Assembly: GCA_033961575.1 (NCBI GenBank)
Contig: CM066737.1
Span: forward strand, 63,136,771 to 63,200,770
Origin: Aselliscus stoliczkanus
Lineage: Eukaryota; Chordata; Mammalia; Chiroptera; Hipposideridae
Length of the DNA stretch: 64,000 nt
Reading direction: 5' to 3'
A program made the position numbers and the translations under genes. Positions 15,659 through 27,389 of the stretch are shown in pieces. Positions within the stretch are counted from its first letter, which is position 1. Each line of letters starts with the position of its first letter. A model generated the notes under the pieces. It did not search any database. It saw only the letters and a list, made by a program, of their open reading frames with translations, and was not told where the DNA came from.

Positions 15659-15845
15659 GAGCTGTGCTATTCAATAGGGAGCCATTTAAAGTTCAATTAA
15701 TTACAATTAAATAAAATTAAAAATCCAGTTGCTCAGTCTCACTGGCCACAGTTCAAATGTTCAACAGTCACATATGACTAGTGGCTACCGTATTGAACAG
15801 TACGAATACAGAACACTGCAGAAAGTTTGACTGGATAGCACTACA
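15659..15845. mobile_element. hAT-type MER element remnant
   Basis: The left end reads GAGCTGTGCTATTCAATAG and the right part reads GTGGCTACCGTATTGAACAG and TTGACTGGATAGCACTAC. These are inverted copies of the common mammalian element that begins with TGCTGTCCAATA and contains CACATGTGGCTA. I cannot name the exact subfamily with certainty. No coding capacity. Confidence 0.55.
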
Positions 15846-16074
15846 CTGGAGACTAGGGGGGAAAAGAAGGCATCTGGCCTTATCTCTAAAACCTAATCTC
15901 CAAAAAAGTACAAAAGTGAATAATGAAAGTTTCAAAATTGGTACACTCTGCTTCCAAATATATAAATCTTTAACAGCGTGACTGAGCCTCTCAATCTGCT
16001 TTCAAAAACAAGTCAACTCCAGAGACAGAAATTCCAGAACCATGGGATTTTAAAGCTAGAGAGAACAAAATACT

Positions 16075-16200
16075 CTGGTCCAATATGCTCATTTAAAGGT
16101 AAACAAACTGAAAACCTAGAAAGATGAGATGATTTGCCCAAGATCACACAGCTAATAATAAGCTACAAAGACTGGACTAGAACTCAGACTTCATGACTTT
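16075..16200 (-). mobile_element. MIR SINE
   Basis: The stretch GATTTGCCCAAGATCACACA, followed by GCTAATAATAAG and AGAACTCAGACTT, is the reverse-strand conserved core of MIR. Confidence 0.7.
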
Positions 16201-17389
16201 TTAGTCTTGGATTCTTTCTACCACACAATATACAAATCTGGCATTGCTGAATAGCATTTTTCCTTGCACTAAAGAAAGAAAAAAAAAATGCCCTTGAACT
16301 GACTATCACAAAGTCCATTGTCCCGATTCCTTCTGTGGCTTAGTTTCTTTATAATGCCTGTATGTTTCAAAATGGGTTTGAAATGTAAGCTTCAAAATGG
16401 TTTTTAAGTTCCTATTTGTTTTAAATACAGGTTCCATGAGAATTAAAATTTGGAAATCAGTGAACTTTCTCCATTATTAATAAATATGCTAAGCTAGGAC
16501 CACAATTCTGATATGTAACCAGCACAATTAGTTTCTGTATTTGCATTTTTATTCAGTATTCTCCTTACATTACATTATAAGGAGATTTCTTTATGATATC
16601 TATACAAGCTATTGAACAAATGCATAAACATATATAGATAAAAGATACCAACTTTGTGCATGTGATAGAACATCCAATCATTTGTTCCATGAAAATTTAT
16701 GCATCAAAATTGAATTACTATCAGTTTTTCCATATTATGATCCTTCCTTTACTGTAAGGGTATATTCTCCTTCTAAAATAATCACCTGCATTCTTTAATC
16801 ATTGGGTGCTATTAGATTCATCCTGGGGTGTGGGGTGTATGTGACGTAGAGAGTGAAATATTACAAAGTAGACTGTAAGACTTTTTAAAGGCAAGGTTCG
16901 GTATTTGTTTAGGGTTTTCTGTGTAAATCCCTTACTGTCTCCAACAAATTGGTTAAAACTTAATAGGTGAATAGTATTTAAATATTTCAAATTTTATCGG
17001 CATGAGCTACATAATTACAAAAACAAATTGTATTCGGTTTTCTACCTAAGTGATAGAGAGGGGAAATACTTAAACATGAACTATCTTCACAAAATTACTG
17101 GAAAAATGCTAGAACTTTTTATGTTAACTTACCAGCTCTGAAAACTATACAAATAACTAACAGTTTGATCACAATTCATAGAGCTTTAGAGTACAATAAT
17201 TGCCAACTCCAGGGCATTCTCAGACAGATTATCCATATTGCCATTAGCTGTGACAAATTGTGCTTTTAAACTTTTATTGACACTGTCACACACTTGACCT
17301 TATTAAGTACTTTGTTGACATTAACAAGGTCTTTCTTTATCCTAGCCCAGCAGGAATTAGGGGAAAAGATGGTTTAAATCAAAGTAAGT

Positions 17390-18630
17390 ACCAACCAAGA
17401 AAGATACAAATGTACGGAGCAAGTTAATTAAGTCAAGAAATGGAGGAGGATTCCAGGCAGCACGAAACCATGTAGAAAAGTATGGCGGTAGAGGTATGAA
17501 ACAGCATGAAATGTTCAGGAAACTGAGCACAGTATGACTGGGCCAAAAAAAATTCTGTAGAAGAGTAGCAGAATATGAGGCTAGAGAGAAAGCGGTGATC
17601 AGAGGATGAAGTATTTTGTGTAGACGATAACTAGACTTTACTCCTAGAGGCCATGGGAAACCTCTGCAGGATTTTAAGCAGGGATATAACAGGAATTGCA
17701 TTTCAGAAGTATAACTCAGCAGAAGGTGATTTAAAGGAGGCTAGAATGAAGGGTAGACAGTATTTAAGACTCCAGGGAAATGAAAAAAATAGTCCTGAAA
17801 CACAGAAATGGCAGCAGGGATGGCGAGGGAGGAAAACCATGCTAAGGAAAGGAAGTGTGACACACAGGAAGTCGAGCTGGTAGGATATGGTGAGGGAACA
17901 GTGGACAAAGTAGGAGTAGACCTGAAGATGGTTTTTACATTTCTGGTTTATGTTACTTGGTGGAGTATGCAAAGGTTAACCAGGACTGGGAATACAACAG
18001 ACAGGTAGGTGAAGATTGGAAAGGGGATTGGAGAAGGAAGGATGACGAAAAGGAAGGCAAGTCCAGTTAGGGACAATATTCAACTTGAAAGCCAGTCAAA
18101 GGCAGCTGAATGTACAGGGTCTGTGAGTCAGGAGGAGTTTGGAATAAAGAGTTCTGAGAGATTCATCACACAGAAGTGTTAGTTGAAGTCAGAAGGATGT
18201 ATGTGGCTGCCCAAAGACAATGTACAGATGAACAAAGCAAAGGACTGAGGATCAACCTGTAGGAATCAGTATGTTTAAGGGCCAAGCACAGGGCCAGGAG
18301 GTTTAAAATGCAAACTGAGGGCCGGCCGAGTGGCTCAGTTGGTTAAGAGCTCGCTCAAGAGTGCGAGCTGAGCTCTGAGCAACAGCTGTTCAAGGCCAGC
18401 CCGAGCTGAGTTGCCGTTGAGCTGCCAACAGGTGGCAGAATGGCTCAGCTAAAAAAAAAAAAAAACACTGTAAAATGCAAACTGAGGAAAAAGAAAAACA
18501 AGGAGAGCTTAGCATCATAGAAATTGAAGGAGGCGAGAGCTTTGCTAAAGGACTGATCAAATAGTGTCAAATGGTGCTGGAGAAGCCAATATGATGACTT
18601 GAAAAATGACTGTATTGTACAAATATCTCT
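17390..18630 (-). mobile_element. Ancient L2-like interspersed repeat, split by a SINE
   Basis: The region carries the familiar mammalian repeat text GGATTTTAAGCAGGGATATA, GCATTTCAGAAGTATAACTC and later GTGTCAAATGGTGCTGGAG. I associate this with old L2-type or comparable repeats. A type II SINE is inserted at 18321-18470. The small open frames here (17357-18008) follow the repeat and are not conserved proteins. Confidence 0.4.
18304..18487 (+). mobile_element. tRNA-derived SINE, type II, with perfect 17-bp target duplication
   Basis: The SINE (18321-18470) starts GGCCGGCCGAGTGGCTCAGT and continues with GGTTAAGAGCTCGCTC. It ends GGCAGAATGGCTCAGCT plus a 15-A tail and CACTG. It is flanked by the 17-bp direct repeat TAAAATGCAAACTGAGG at 18304-18320 and 18471-18487. 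The head resembles a serine/leucine-type tRNA with Pol III A and B boxes. It is young enough for an intact duplication. Confidence 0.92.
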
Positions 18631-19999
18631 ATACAACCCCCCCACCTCATTGCACTAATTCTACTTTAAAAATGGTGATAATATAAACCTGTCAATAAGT
18701 AGAACAAGTTTCTTAAGTAATTGCAGGCATTCAACATTTAATATTTAACGCACTCACTTTTTCCCAAATTTTCTCCTTATTCATAAGCTGCAGTGCCTTG
18801 TTTTATTATAAATGTACCTCTACGACGCATGATAAATGATTTAGCCAAAGTTACCTCCTCATATGAGAAGGCGTGAGTGCACAAATAGCTAATTTACAAG
18901 TAAGCTTAGAGTAAAATCTTAACACTTAAGAAACGCTGTGGAAAGAATAGAGCTACAAAGAGTCAGTCAGTCCATACAGCTGAGGGTTTGTCCATGTAAG
19001 CATCCACAAGTTTTTGCATGAAACTCTTTCTGAAACGAATTGTATCATTCTGATATTCTGAAGCAAAATATGCTACTTATAACTGATTATTCTCTTGCTA
19101 CGTTGGGGGCATGGTGAAGTATTTGAGTTAGTGAGCTATGGATGTAACACAGAGATACCCTCAGGAACTACTGAGGTATTTAGGGCTTCTTACTCTGACA
19201 TTAGGTGAAACTGAATGTTACAATTTTGCATTCTAGTTCCAATCTTTTATTATGTTTCTATCTCCTCCTCCCTTGCTTTTCATCTGTCACTTGTCACTTC
19301 TTGATCATCTCAGTTCAGTTTATTGATCTGGAATAAATTCTCTTCCAACCTCCCAACCTGTGTTAGTCCGCTGTGGACTGAAAACGGGTAATTGGGCTCA
19401 TTAAGACATCATAAGGAAGAAAGTGTTAAGAAGCTCTGATTAAAGGCCAAAAGGTCGTTGGCAACCTAAGCCTTACTTGATGGATTTGGTGACATTTTGA
19501 AGGCTACTCAGATTGTTTTATTTTATTTTTGCTTTATTTCTTTTTTGGTTCTCAGTCATATTCCAAACTGATAAATCTATCAAATAGGTAAAGTGAACCT
19601 ATTACACATCAGTGAATCACGTATTTTCTGCTATGTTTTTGTGTATCACAACTAATGAAAATATGTGCAAATTTCTATTATTATGTTCAGCATGTTGGAA
19701 AACTTATTTAAAATGTATTGAATCATGCTAAACACACTTCTACACACAGCTTCTGAAATACTTTAAGACATGAATAACAGCCGCCTGTAAAAATTGGGCT
19801 CTTTGCAGCACATCATTGGAGGTTCACTATACTACTTTTTCTTTCCATAAACAACTATTTTAATGCTCAGTTACCCTAGCTTTTCCTGCTGGGCTACGGA
19901 GAAATCAGTTTCAACTATATGTTGGTTATTACCTCACTTTGTCTTCTTTTGTGAAGTGACTGGCAGACGATGCTGGCCTCAGTCTTTACCTACTGGAAA

Positions 20000-20130
20000 T
20001 CATTTCCTGCCTCCTATCCGACCATAAAAGTGTTTTCTATTCATCCTTCAAGACACAGTTAAAGCGTCACCTGCTCACTGCAGCCCTCCTGGACTTATGC
20101 AGGGCATACCTAAATTTGCCTTCCTCTGTG
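20000..20130 (+). mobile_element. L2-like fragment
   Basis: TCATCCTTCAAGACACAGTT followed by CACCTGCTCACTGCAGCCCT resembles the 3' region of L2 (lists of CTGCTCAAATGTCACCTCC type). Short and diverged. Confidence 0.45.
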
Positions 20131-20656
20131 TTCTCAATAAACCTTGCTCAGAGGAAAGGGTTATGGGTGTAGAAAGATTGGTATTTCAAGCAAAGTGTTC
20201 TATATGATAAAATATTGGAGGGCATTTAACACCAGGTTTAGAATGGCTAAAACACGTGGAACATTTGGGAGAGCAACATGCTCCAATTTGGGGCGACACT
20301 GAAAAAGGTCATACACATCAAGATTAGGCTCTTCCCCTTTATCAGGTAGCAATCGGTCCTGAGCATAGCTTTCTAGGAATGCTACCTCAGAATCAGATTG
20401 ACCTTTTCAGGATAACTGATAACAGTACACAGCATTTGTCTGGAGGGGGAGAATGTATCAGTATGGGGTATGATTAGGAAACTGTTGGCATACCACTGGT
20501 GGGGGAAGATAAAGGCAGTAGGGGTAGAGAAACTGGGATAGATTCATAGTCTGTTCTACAGGACTTGATGATTGATTGGATGTAGAGAACAAAGAAGAAT
20601 TAAGTATGGAGGAAAATGAATGATTAGGTAGAAGATGAGATATCTATCATCTAAAC

Positions 20657-20809
20657 TTAGAAAGGCAGGGGGCCGGCCGAGTGGCGCAGAGGTTAAGCAC
20701 TGGCTTGGGACACCAGCAGCCCCAGTTCCAGTCCCACATGAGGGCCAGTGACACTGCCCTCAAAAAACAAATTAAAATTAAAATAAAAAAATAAAATTAG
20801 AAAGGCAGG
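20657..20809 (+). mobile_element. tRNA-derived SINE, type I, with 13-bp target duplication
   Basis: The element (20670-20796) reads GGCCGGCCGAGTGGCGCAGA at its head and AGGGCCAGTGACACTGCCCT at its end. A tail of A-rich AAATTAAAATT units follows. The 13-bp direct repeat TTAGAAAGGCAGG lies at 20657-20669 and 20797-20809. Confidence 0.93.
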
Positions 20810-20874
20810 AAGAAGAGTAGACTTCTTTTTGGGGGAATTACATTACGGGGAAGAGGGAGTTGGCTCAGTTTTAA

Positions 20875-21245
20875 TAAGAGGTACCATGTAGTGGTTAAGA
20901 GCATGTGGTTTGTTTTTTTGTTTTCTTTTGTTTTCTTTGAGGGCAGTGTCACTGGCCCTCATATGTGGGACCTGAACCGGGGCCGCTGACTTCCTAAGCC
21001 AGCTCTTAACCACCACGCTACTCGGCCGACCCGCGAGCATGTGGTCTGGAGCCAGACAACCTAGTGTCTAATCAGGGCTTTGATTCCTATTCACTTTGTG
21101 ACGTAGGAAAGTTATCTAACTTCTATGAGCCTCAGTTTACTCATCTAAACATGGGGCTACTACTGTTAGCTCTCACAGGATTGCTGTGAGGTTTAAAAAC
21201 GAAGTAATGTGTAGAAGTATTTACAACATTGGCACATGGCTTATT
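20875..21245 (+). mobile_element. MIR SINE interrupted by a younger SINE
   Basis: MIR starts with TAGTGGTTAAGAGCATGTGG and continues after the insertion with GGAGCCAGACAACCTAG, CTATGAGCCTCAGTTTACTC and GGATTGCTGTGAGG. The bat-type SINE occupies 20910-21034. Confidence 0.85.
20899..21045 (-). mobile_element. tRNA-derived SINE, type I, minus strand, inside MIR
   Basis: The element (20910-21034) is the reverse complement of the type I head, reading GAGGGCAGTGTCACTGGCCC and ending CTACTCGGCCGACCC, with a T-rich tail at the left. The direct repeat GAGCATGTGGT flanks it (20899-20909 and 21035-21045). Confidence 0.93.
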
Positions 21246-21289
21246 AATGCTATTCTTAGTTTCATATTTTAATGATGTCTACAAGATAT

Positions 21290-21990
21290 CTAATTAGGCA
21301 TTTGGACAAGTAGGTTTAAATAGAGAGAGACATGAGCTGGATTTATAAAGCTGGCAAATCACTAGAACATAGTGATGTTAAAGCTTGAGGACCAACTGAG
21401 AACATTCATGAGGAAAATAAAAAATATATGTGTTTACATGTATATGCATATGTATGAGTGTATACGTGTGTGATATGTACATACGTATGTATATACAAAA
21501 GTGGTAATAGAAAAGGACCAAGGATAGAACATAGAGAACCAAATACCTAAGAAATCAGAAGAAGAAAAATACATGAAGAAGACAAAAAGAGCAGTGAAAG
21601 GCAGTCAAAGAGCAAGGACAGAATGATGCCTGAAAAGCCAAAGGCAGTAAAATTTTCAACGAGGAAAGTAATCAATAGTGCCAAGTGATAAGGATTTGGA
21701 AATAGGCCATTGGATTGTGAAATTAGAGGACCATTGTTGACCTTTTTGAGAACTGTGAAAGAGCTGAGCTGTGAAAGGTAATTTAGAAAACAGAGAAAAC
21801 AAGTACCAATGACTCTTAGAGATGTGGACTATGAAATGAAAAAGGAAGACGAGAGGCTAGTTCAAGGATAAGTACGATGAAAAGAAGTTGCTCTAGTATT
21901 GGGGAGATCTCAGAATGCTACTAAGCTAAAGGAAAGTCAAAGAAGAGAGAGTATAAGAAGATAATGTGATTTATTGTTTTATCTATTTTT
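21290..21990 (-). mobile_element. Ancient L2-like repeat, second fragment
   Basis: Phrases such as CATTTGGACAAGTAGG, GACCAAGGATAGAACATAGA, CAATAGTGCCAAGTGATAAG and GGCCATTGGATTGTGAAATT match the same long ancient repeat as 17390-18630 in the same direction. A short alternating purine-pyrimidine tract lies at about 21425-21500. Confidence 0.4.
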
Positions 21991-22116
21991 CGAACTACTG
22001 AAGAGAATGAAAATTCTGTCTCAGGTATAAAATTTCACTTTAAAGATGAGCTAGAAAACCTCTGTGAGAAGTTAATAACATATTTTAAAACCCCAAAAAG
22101 AAAAAAAAGGTATATA

Positions 22117-22264
22117 GTTGTTATTTAAAAATATAATTAGTCCTGTATTTTAACAGAATTACTTCCTGAGACTGTAATAACATTTTGAGAAGTCTCAGGA
22201 TACTACAGAAATAGAAAAGTCATTCTGTTAAAATACAGCACTAATTACATTTTTTAAACAACAG
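22117..22264. repeat. Long imperfect palindrome (foldback)
   Basis: CTGTATTTTAACAGAAT at 22143-22159 is exactly mirrored by ATTCTGTTAAAATACAG at 22222-22238. The outer arms continue (ATAATTAG and CTAATTAC, then TTTAAA-rich segments) to about 22117 and 22264. An inner pair CCTGAGACT and AGTCTCAGG closes a 17-nt loop. The right arm has an unpaired stretch of about 17 nt. The shape fits a palindromic MITE or a hairpin-forming RNA source. Confidence 0.8.
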
Positions 22265-22644
22265 ATTGAAACTTTTGTTTTTCATTCTGCATTCTGAATA
22301 TATTTTTGAACTTTTAGATGTTTTTTTTTTCATTCACATGAAATAATCCAAATAAACAAACCCGCTTAACAATTCTTGCAAGAGTAATAAGCTCTGTATA
22401 TATAGTAACAAATTACTAATTTTTGTAGCTCATTAGAATAGGAAATTTCAAATTGTGTTTTGCATATGTTTGCATCTATAATCACTATTCAACAATTTTT
22501 TGAATACCTAGCAAGATGTTTACCTTCCATATGTTTACTTCTTAACTTGTCATTTTATCATTCCATTCAGTCCAGCTTCCTGAAGACTAGAAAATGTCAT
22601 TCCCTTCCCATTGTTTAGGGTGAACTACCCTATGGTACAGATGT

Positions 22645-22780
22645 CATTGAAAAGGTCAGGCAGTGCAGTATGCAAATATTGGCATCACAAAGACCTGGTT
22701 TCAAATCACAGTTCTACCCCTCAACAGCTGTGTGATTTTGAGTAAGTGAGTGATCTGAGTAATGAAAACTCTGAATCTGT
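22645..22780 (+). mobile_element. MIR SINE
   Basis: ACAAAGACCTGGTTTCAAAT, CAGTTCTACC and CAGCTGTGTGATTTTGAG follow the order of the plus-strand MIR core. Confidence 0.65.
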
Positions 22781-23050
22781 CTAAAACACCTAATTCCTTC
22801 TAAACAAACTTTGCAAGACAAACACAAATTCATACATATGACTAAAAGTCAATGAAATTTACTTAGGTAAGGCCATCCATAGGAACAAGAAGTCATCCAA
22901 AAGGATAGTTTTCAAATCTTTGAGTAGAAATATCAAATTTTATGGAGACAAATTTTATAATAAGAAGTGTATTATAAAAAGGAAAACACTGGAAGGAAAT
23001 ACCCCAATTTTTAAAAAATATAGTACAGTGGACATAAAAGGCACACTATG

Positions 23051-23225
23051 AAAGTTTATCCAAGGGCCGGCCAAGTGGCTGAGTTGGTTAAGAGCTCGCT
23101 CAAAGGTGCGAGCTGAGCTCTAAGCAATAGCAGTTCGATGCCCAGCCCAAGTTGAGCAGCCGCTGAGCTGCCAACAGGTGGCAGGATGGCTCAGCTAAAA
23201 AAAAAAAAAAAAAAAGTTTATCCAA
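23051..23225 (+). mobile_element. tRNA-derived SINE, type II, with 13-bp target duplication
   Basis: The element (23064-23212) starts GGGCCGGCCAAGTGGCTGAG, has GAGCTCGCTC in the head and ends GGCAGGATGGCTCAGCT plus an A tail. The direct repeat AAAGTTTATCCAA lies at 23051-23063 and 23213-23225. Confidence 0.93.
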
Positions 23226-23573
23226 ATTGCTCATCATAGTTGGAGCAGAAGTTACAATTAAATTTCCTTAAAAATTTGGAGAGGGATTATAGTTTTGTAA
23301 CACTACAGTATTCTCTTTGGACAAGCCCATTTATCTATTTTCTGTGGCTGCAAACTGGTGAAAAAAAAGATACCAATAATTCATAATACAATAAAAAGAG
23401 GAAAAGAAAAGATTTGCTTTAATCAGATAAGAAATTTTAATATTTAAACACTCGCTACTAAATAGTACTACCTATATGGCTGGGTTGCTGTGGGAATTAA
23501 ATCAGATAATAGTAGTAAATTAAAATGTTTTGCCCAGCATCTCACACCATAAATATCGTAAAAAATATGAGAT

Positions 23574-23610
23574 TTAACCACTCAAGAACCTTTCTTTCTT
23601 GAGTGGTTAA
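23574..23610. repeat. Perfect 15-bp hairpin with 7-nt loop
   Basis: TTAACCACTCAAGAA (23574-23588) and TTCTTGAGTGGTTAA (23596-23610) are exact reverse complements around CCTTTCT. No element boundary is obvious. It lies in the 12-kb DIAPH2 intron next to a MIR-like tail. Confidence 0.9.
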
Positions 23611-24202
23611 GCTATCTCTCACAAGCTATCTTTCATAAAATAGGTCATTTCCTGAAATTAAGAAAAGATAGTGAGTTTTGTCATTATCTAAAGAAAACGT
23701 TTAGGCTGGGTCTACACAGGGCTATCAGATACACCCTGACCTAAAAGCTGAAATTCCATCACCCCTATTGTGCGGAGTCAGACTTGTGAATGTTGTGTGT
23801 ATCGCACAAAGAGATGTGCTCAGTTTTCTTTAATTTCTACAAAAGCCCACAGATTAACACTTTTGCGGATAATGACATTGGCTGAACCGCTTGTCCTCTT
23901 GCCCTGATTATTCTTAAGGCTTCGATTTCTCTAGTTTATTACATAAGTTACTAAATTTCTACCCAAATATTAATAATAATCATAATCATCATATTTATAA
24001 TATTCCAAAGTACTTTTTCTAATTTTAAACGAATTGTTTTCTCACAGACAAAGCTTCCAGCTTTTATGAATGACCAAGCAACAGGAAGAATTTCAATTTT
24101 ATGTTTCATTCAAGTGTTAGCTCAAATGGAGTTGGTGCCATACAACCTCAACACCCTATATATATGTAAACCTGGAAGGAATTTAAGACAAAATGGACTC
24201 AC

Positions 24203-24311
24203 CTGTAATTGCAAAGCTTCATGATTTTCTAATCCTTCCACAATTGGTGAAAATCGTTCTCTGTTATTTCTTTCTGCTGCTGTAGTTATAGCCCCTAAAA
24301 GTTTATCTAGA
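24203..24311 (-). CDS. DIAPH2: DIAPH2 coding exon D (LDKLLGAI... LQLQ)
   Basis: This 109-nt exon supplies the last base of the isoleucine codon and reads LDKLLGAITTAAERNNRERF then SPIVEGLENHEALQLQ, ending on a codon boundary. The acceptor is TCCATAG and the donor is GTGAGTCC. It lies in the DID. The EALQLQ end leads directly into the VACMQLINAL helix of the next exon. An H replaces the Q I recall in human ENQEAL. Confidence 0.95.
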
Positions 24312-26041
24312 CTATGGAGGAAAAAAAATTGAACAGAAATAAGAAAATACGTCTTATTATAAATAAGATTATAAATATGGGTTATCTCTTTGTTTTTCCT
24401 GTTTTATTTCCTGGTGCTTGACATTTATAGAGGCTATTACAATTTAAGAATTGTGTTCCTGTCTGCATATGAGTACTTCTACAAATCAAATATTCATAGC
24501 TCTAAATAATTTTAGGGCATCAAAATGAAAATTCAACTTACAAACCTTGAGGAAAATAAGCTTTCTAGGTGACATTTTTTAAAAGATAATTAATAAATAC
24601 TGAAATTTAAGATTTCAGGTTTAGATATTTCATGTAACAGATATTAATATCACTTAAACACACAATGGCATCTACAATTATTAAAAGTTTATTCAAGTGT
24701 AACCTAAGTGTAATTTTATAATAAAGTGCTGGAAATAGTAAAAAATTTTAAAAGAACTGAAAAACATAGACATTCTTTCAAAATGGAACAAGAAAAAAAA
24801 AAAAAACCTGAAAGAGAAAGCCTAGGTAATTAGAGAAGCATCTATAAATACCTAGCACAAGAAACTTATTCACAAGAATAAAAATATTGAACTCCATCTC
24901 TGTAAAAGTGTCTGTATCAAATTAACCTATATGTAGTATCCTCCTCTTATCAAACTATATCTGAAATTATAATTAAATCATAACAAGTAAACCAGGGTAG
25001 GTTTTATTATATGAATTAAGTATAGAAAAATCTAATTGACTAGAAAAATATTTCTTACTCATATATAAATTAATTTTTCTATAAAACCTAAGGAAACCTT
25101 ACTTTTGCTTATGTTATCTCATTCACAGTTTGTTCTCATTGAGATGAGACTTAATGCCATAAGATAATATTTTTGTTTAGTGTTGGCCATCTGCTTTCAA
25201 AAGACACTAGCCAATACTAAGCAACATCTCATTTTATTCTAGCAGGTATGAGAAAAATCAACATATTAGTATATTTTTAAATCTTTGTATAGCCATGTTC
25301 TGATTCAAATTGAAATTATTGCTTAGAAACAAAGTGTTTGTATGAATTATTTTAGTCCATGTCCTGAGCAGGTATTTTATTCCTTATCACAATGTTTTCT
25401 TACTAGCCGGACATATTAATGACATCAATCTTAGATTTTGCTTCTGATTCAATATTATTTCGATAAGAAGTAATGATCTTATGCATGGAAAGCAACAACT
25501 TCCTGAACCTGGCACATACATGCACTGAAAAATTACTATCAGACTTCTTGTTCTTTCTTTTTACAGGTTAGTTTATTATATTCTACAAATAATTGTTTCA
25601 TCTTTTCAATTACCATAGGCAGATAAAGGAAAATACTACTACAAAATAAAAGTATCTAGTTAATCCAGTTAAGGAAGTCAAATTTTGTTATATGCGTGTG
25701 TATAGGGTGTGTGTGAGCGTGTGCACTTAAGCAAAATTACTCTCGTTTTTTTTTCCTACTTTTCTAATAATTGTTTCACCTTCAACTAGTCAAAATTCTA
25801 TTCATTGTCTTTGAATCCAAATTTGAAGAATTTTCCATTAGGATTCTATCTATATAAAACTATTTTTCAAAAACTCAAAAAGAAAAGGCTAAAATGTAAA
25901 TAGATAAGATAAAAATGCTAATAATTTCCTAAAATTTCATACTATCTTCATGCAAGTTATCTAAACAGCAAAAAAGTATGACTTGTTAATTTTTCAAGTG
26001 TCATTTCTATGCAGTTAATATAATAACATAGCAATACTTAC
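24312..26041 (-). other. DIAPH2: DIAPH2 intron between exons C and D
   Basis: A 1.73-kb AT-rich intron with GT-AG ends. I see no repeat of note beyond a GT-rich tract near 25690-25730. Confidence 0.75.
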
Positions 26042-26178
26042 ATGTTCTCTTCTCCAACAATGCAAATAGCAGAAAGTATTTTTACTATTTCAGTCATCAT
26101 GTTGGGTTGTTTGGGGTCAATTGCTCTTGCCAATAGTAAAAGACTTCTTTCATCTCCTAGAATCCTTTGCAATCCAAA
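26042..26178 (-). CDS. DIAPH2: DIAPH2 coding exon C (FGLQRIL... GEEN)
   Basis: This 137-nt exon starts in phase 0 with FGLQRILGDERSLLLLARAI, continues DPKQPNMMTEIVKILSAICI and ends VGEEN plus two bases (AT) of an isoleucine codon. The acceptor is preceded by a long T-rich tract and the donor is GTAAGTAT. It encodes central DID armadillo helices. The sequence matches DIAPH2 as I know it almost residue for residue. Confidence 0.95.
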
Positions 26179-27389
26179 CTTAAAAAAAAAAAAGAACCTT
26201 CATTCAAAATGTCTTTGGAACATATCTGTAATTTTAAAAAACAACTTACAATGATTTTCTAAAAACCTGTACCTCCACAATGAGGTTTTACCTAATTACA
26301 TGAAAGGTCTTCAAATAGCAATTATTTGTCTTTTTCTTTTATATGAAATGGCTGCATCTTGGAGTTTTTGCCTCTTGATCAGATATGATTTCCATTAGCC
26401 TGCCTAAAAATTCCATAAAGATTTGGGAGAAATATGGGAACAATCAGTATTTCTTCAACAAAGAAGAACATGTAAAGCACATACTGATATGATTTTCTAA
26501 AGTAATTCTACTTATGTCATTGTGTCTCCCTGGAGATATATGGAATTCATGGTTAAATTCTCCAATATGTTTGTGTGGAAAATTAAGTTGAACAAAAAGG
26601 GTAAAATGTTGAAAAGCTCTTTTGTATACCCTATGCCAGTTAAAGCAATAAACCTCTGTACAGATTTTCCTATACCTTCTCTCCTATCCTCCCCCTCTCA
26701 GGCAGCTGTGCTACATTACAAAAGCTTTGAACCCAAAGAAATGGCACCTGGGTTTTAGTAAGTGTCACACCCAACCAGGCAGAGAAGACATCATTTTCAT
26801 TTATTTTCTAGGTTTCAATATGTGTGCCCACGTGCACATTATAAGAATGAATAGGTAAAGAAATGTTAAAGAAAGCCCAAAACTTGGGTTTTCACTACAT
26901 TAAGAAGGTAATATTTTCTTTGATCTTTGTCCCATAAAGCATTTCTTATGAAATATGTTTGCTTCTTTTTACAGTCTAATGGTGAAATCTGACAACATTT
27001 CATCGGAGCAAAATTGCCATTTCAAGCTAACCTTTAGTTAAGTACCAAGCATGTGAATATTTTCATGGTTCCTAATTTAACTTCAAAAGGAACTCAGGGG
27101 GGAAAATAGCTAATGCTTTCAAAAGTGACTTTATCAGAGGTCATAATAAATAAGGAAACACACAGACACAAAACAAAAACAAAAGAAAAAAGAAAAAAAA
27201 AGGGAAAGGAAAGAGGCGATCAAAAAGGAGCAAAGAAAACAGAAGGAATATGTATGCATAAAGGTGGCTAGTAGATAATAAAATGTAAGGAAAATGAGGG
27301 AAAAACACATGTGTAAAACTGAGATAGATGATCACCATGCAATTACCAAACTTAAAATAGCAGCTTTAAAAATCAATTAGAGAGAACCC

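Larger units (their letters stand above)
12089..24202 (-). other. DIAPH2: DIAPH2 intron between exons D and E, repeat-filled
   Basis: This 12.1-kb intron holds an L1 3' piece (12770-12975), a hAT-like remnant (15659-15845), MIRs, old L2-like repeats (17.4-18.6 and 21.3-22.0 kb), four bat-type SINEs, a long palindrome (22117-22264) and a perfect 15-bp stem hairpin (23574-23610). Stretches 13.0-14.9, 16.2-17.3, 18.7-20.0 and 23.6-24.2 kb show nothing I can name. Confidence 0.65.
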
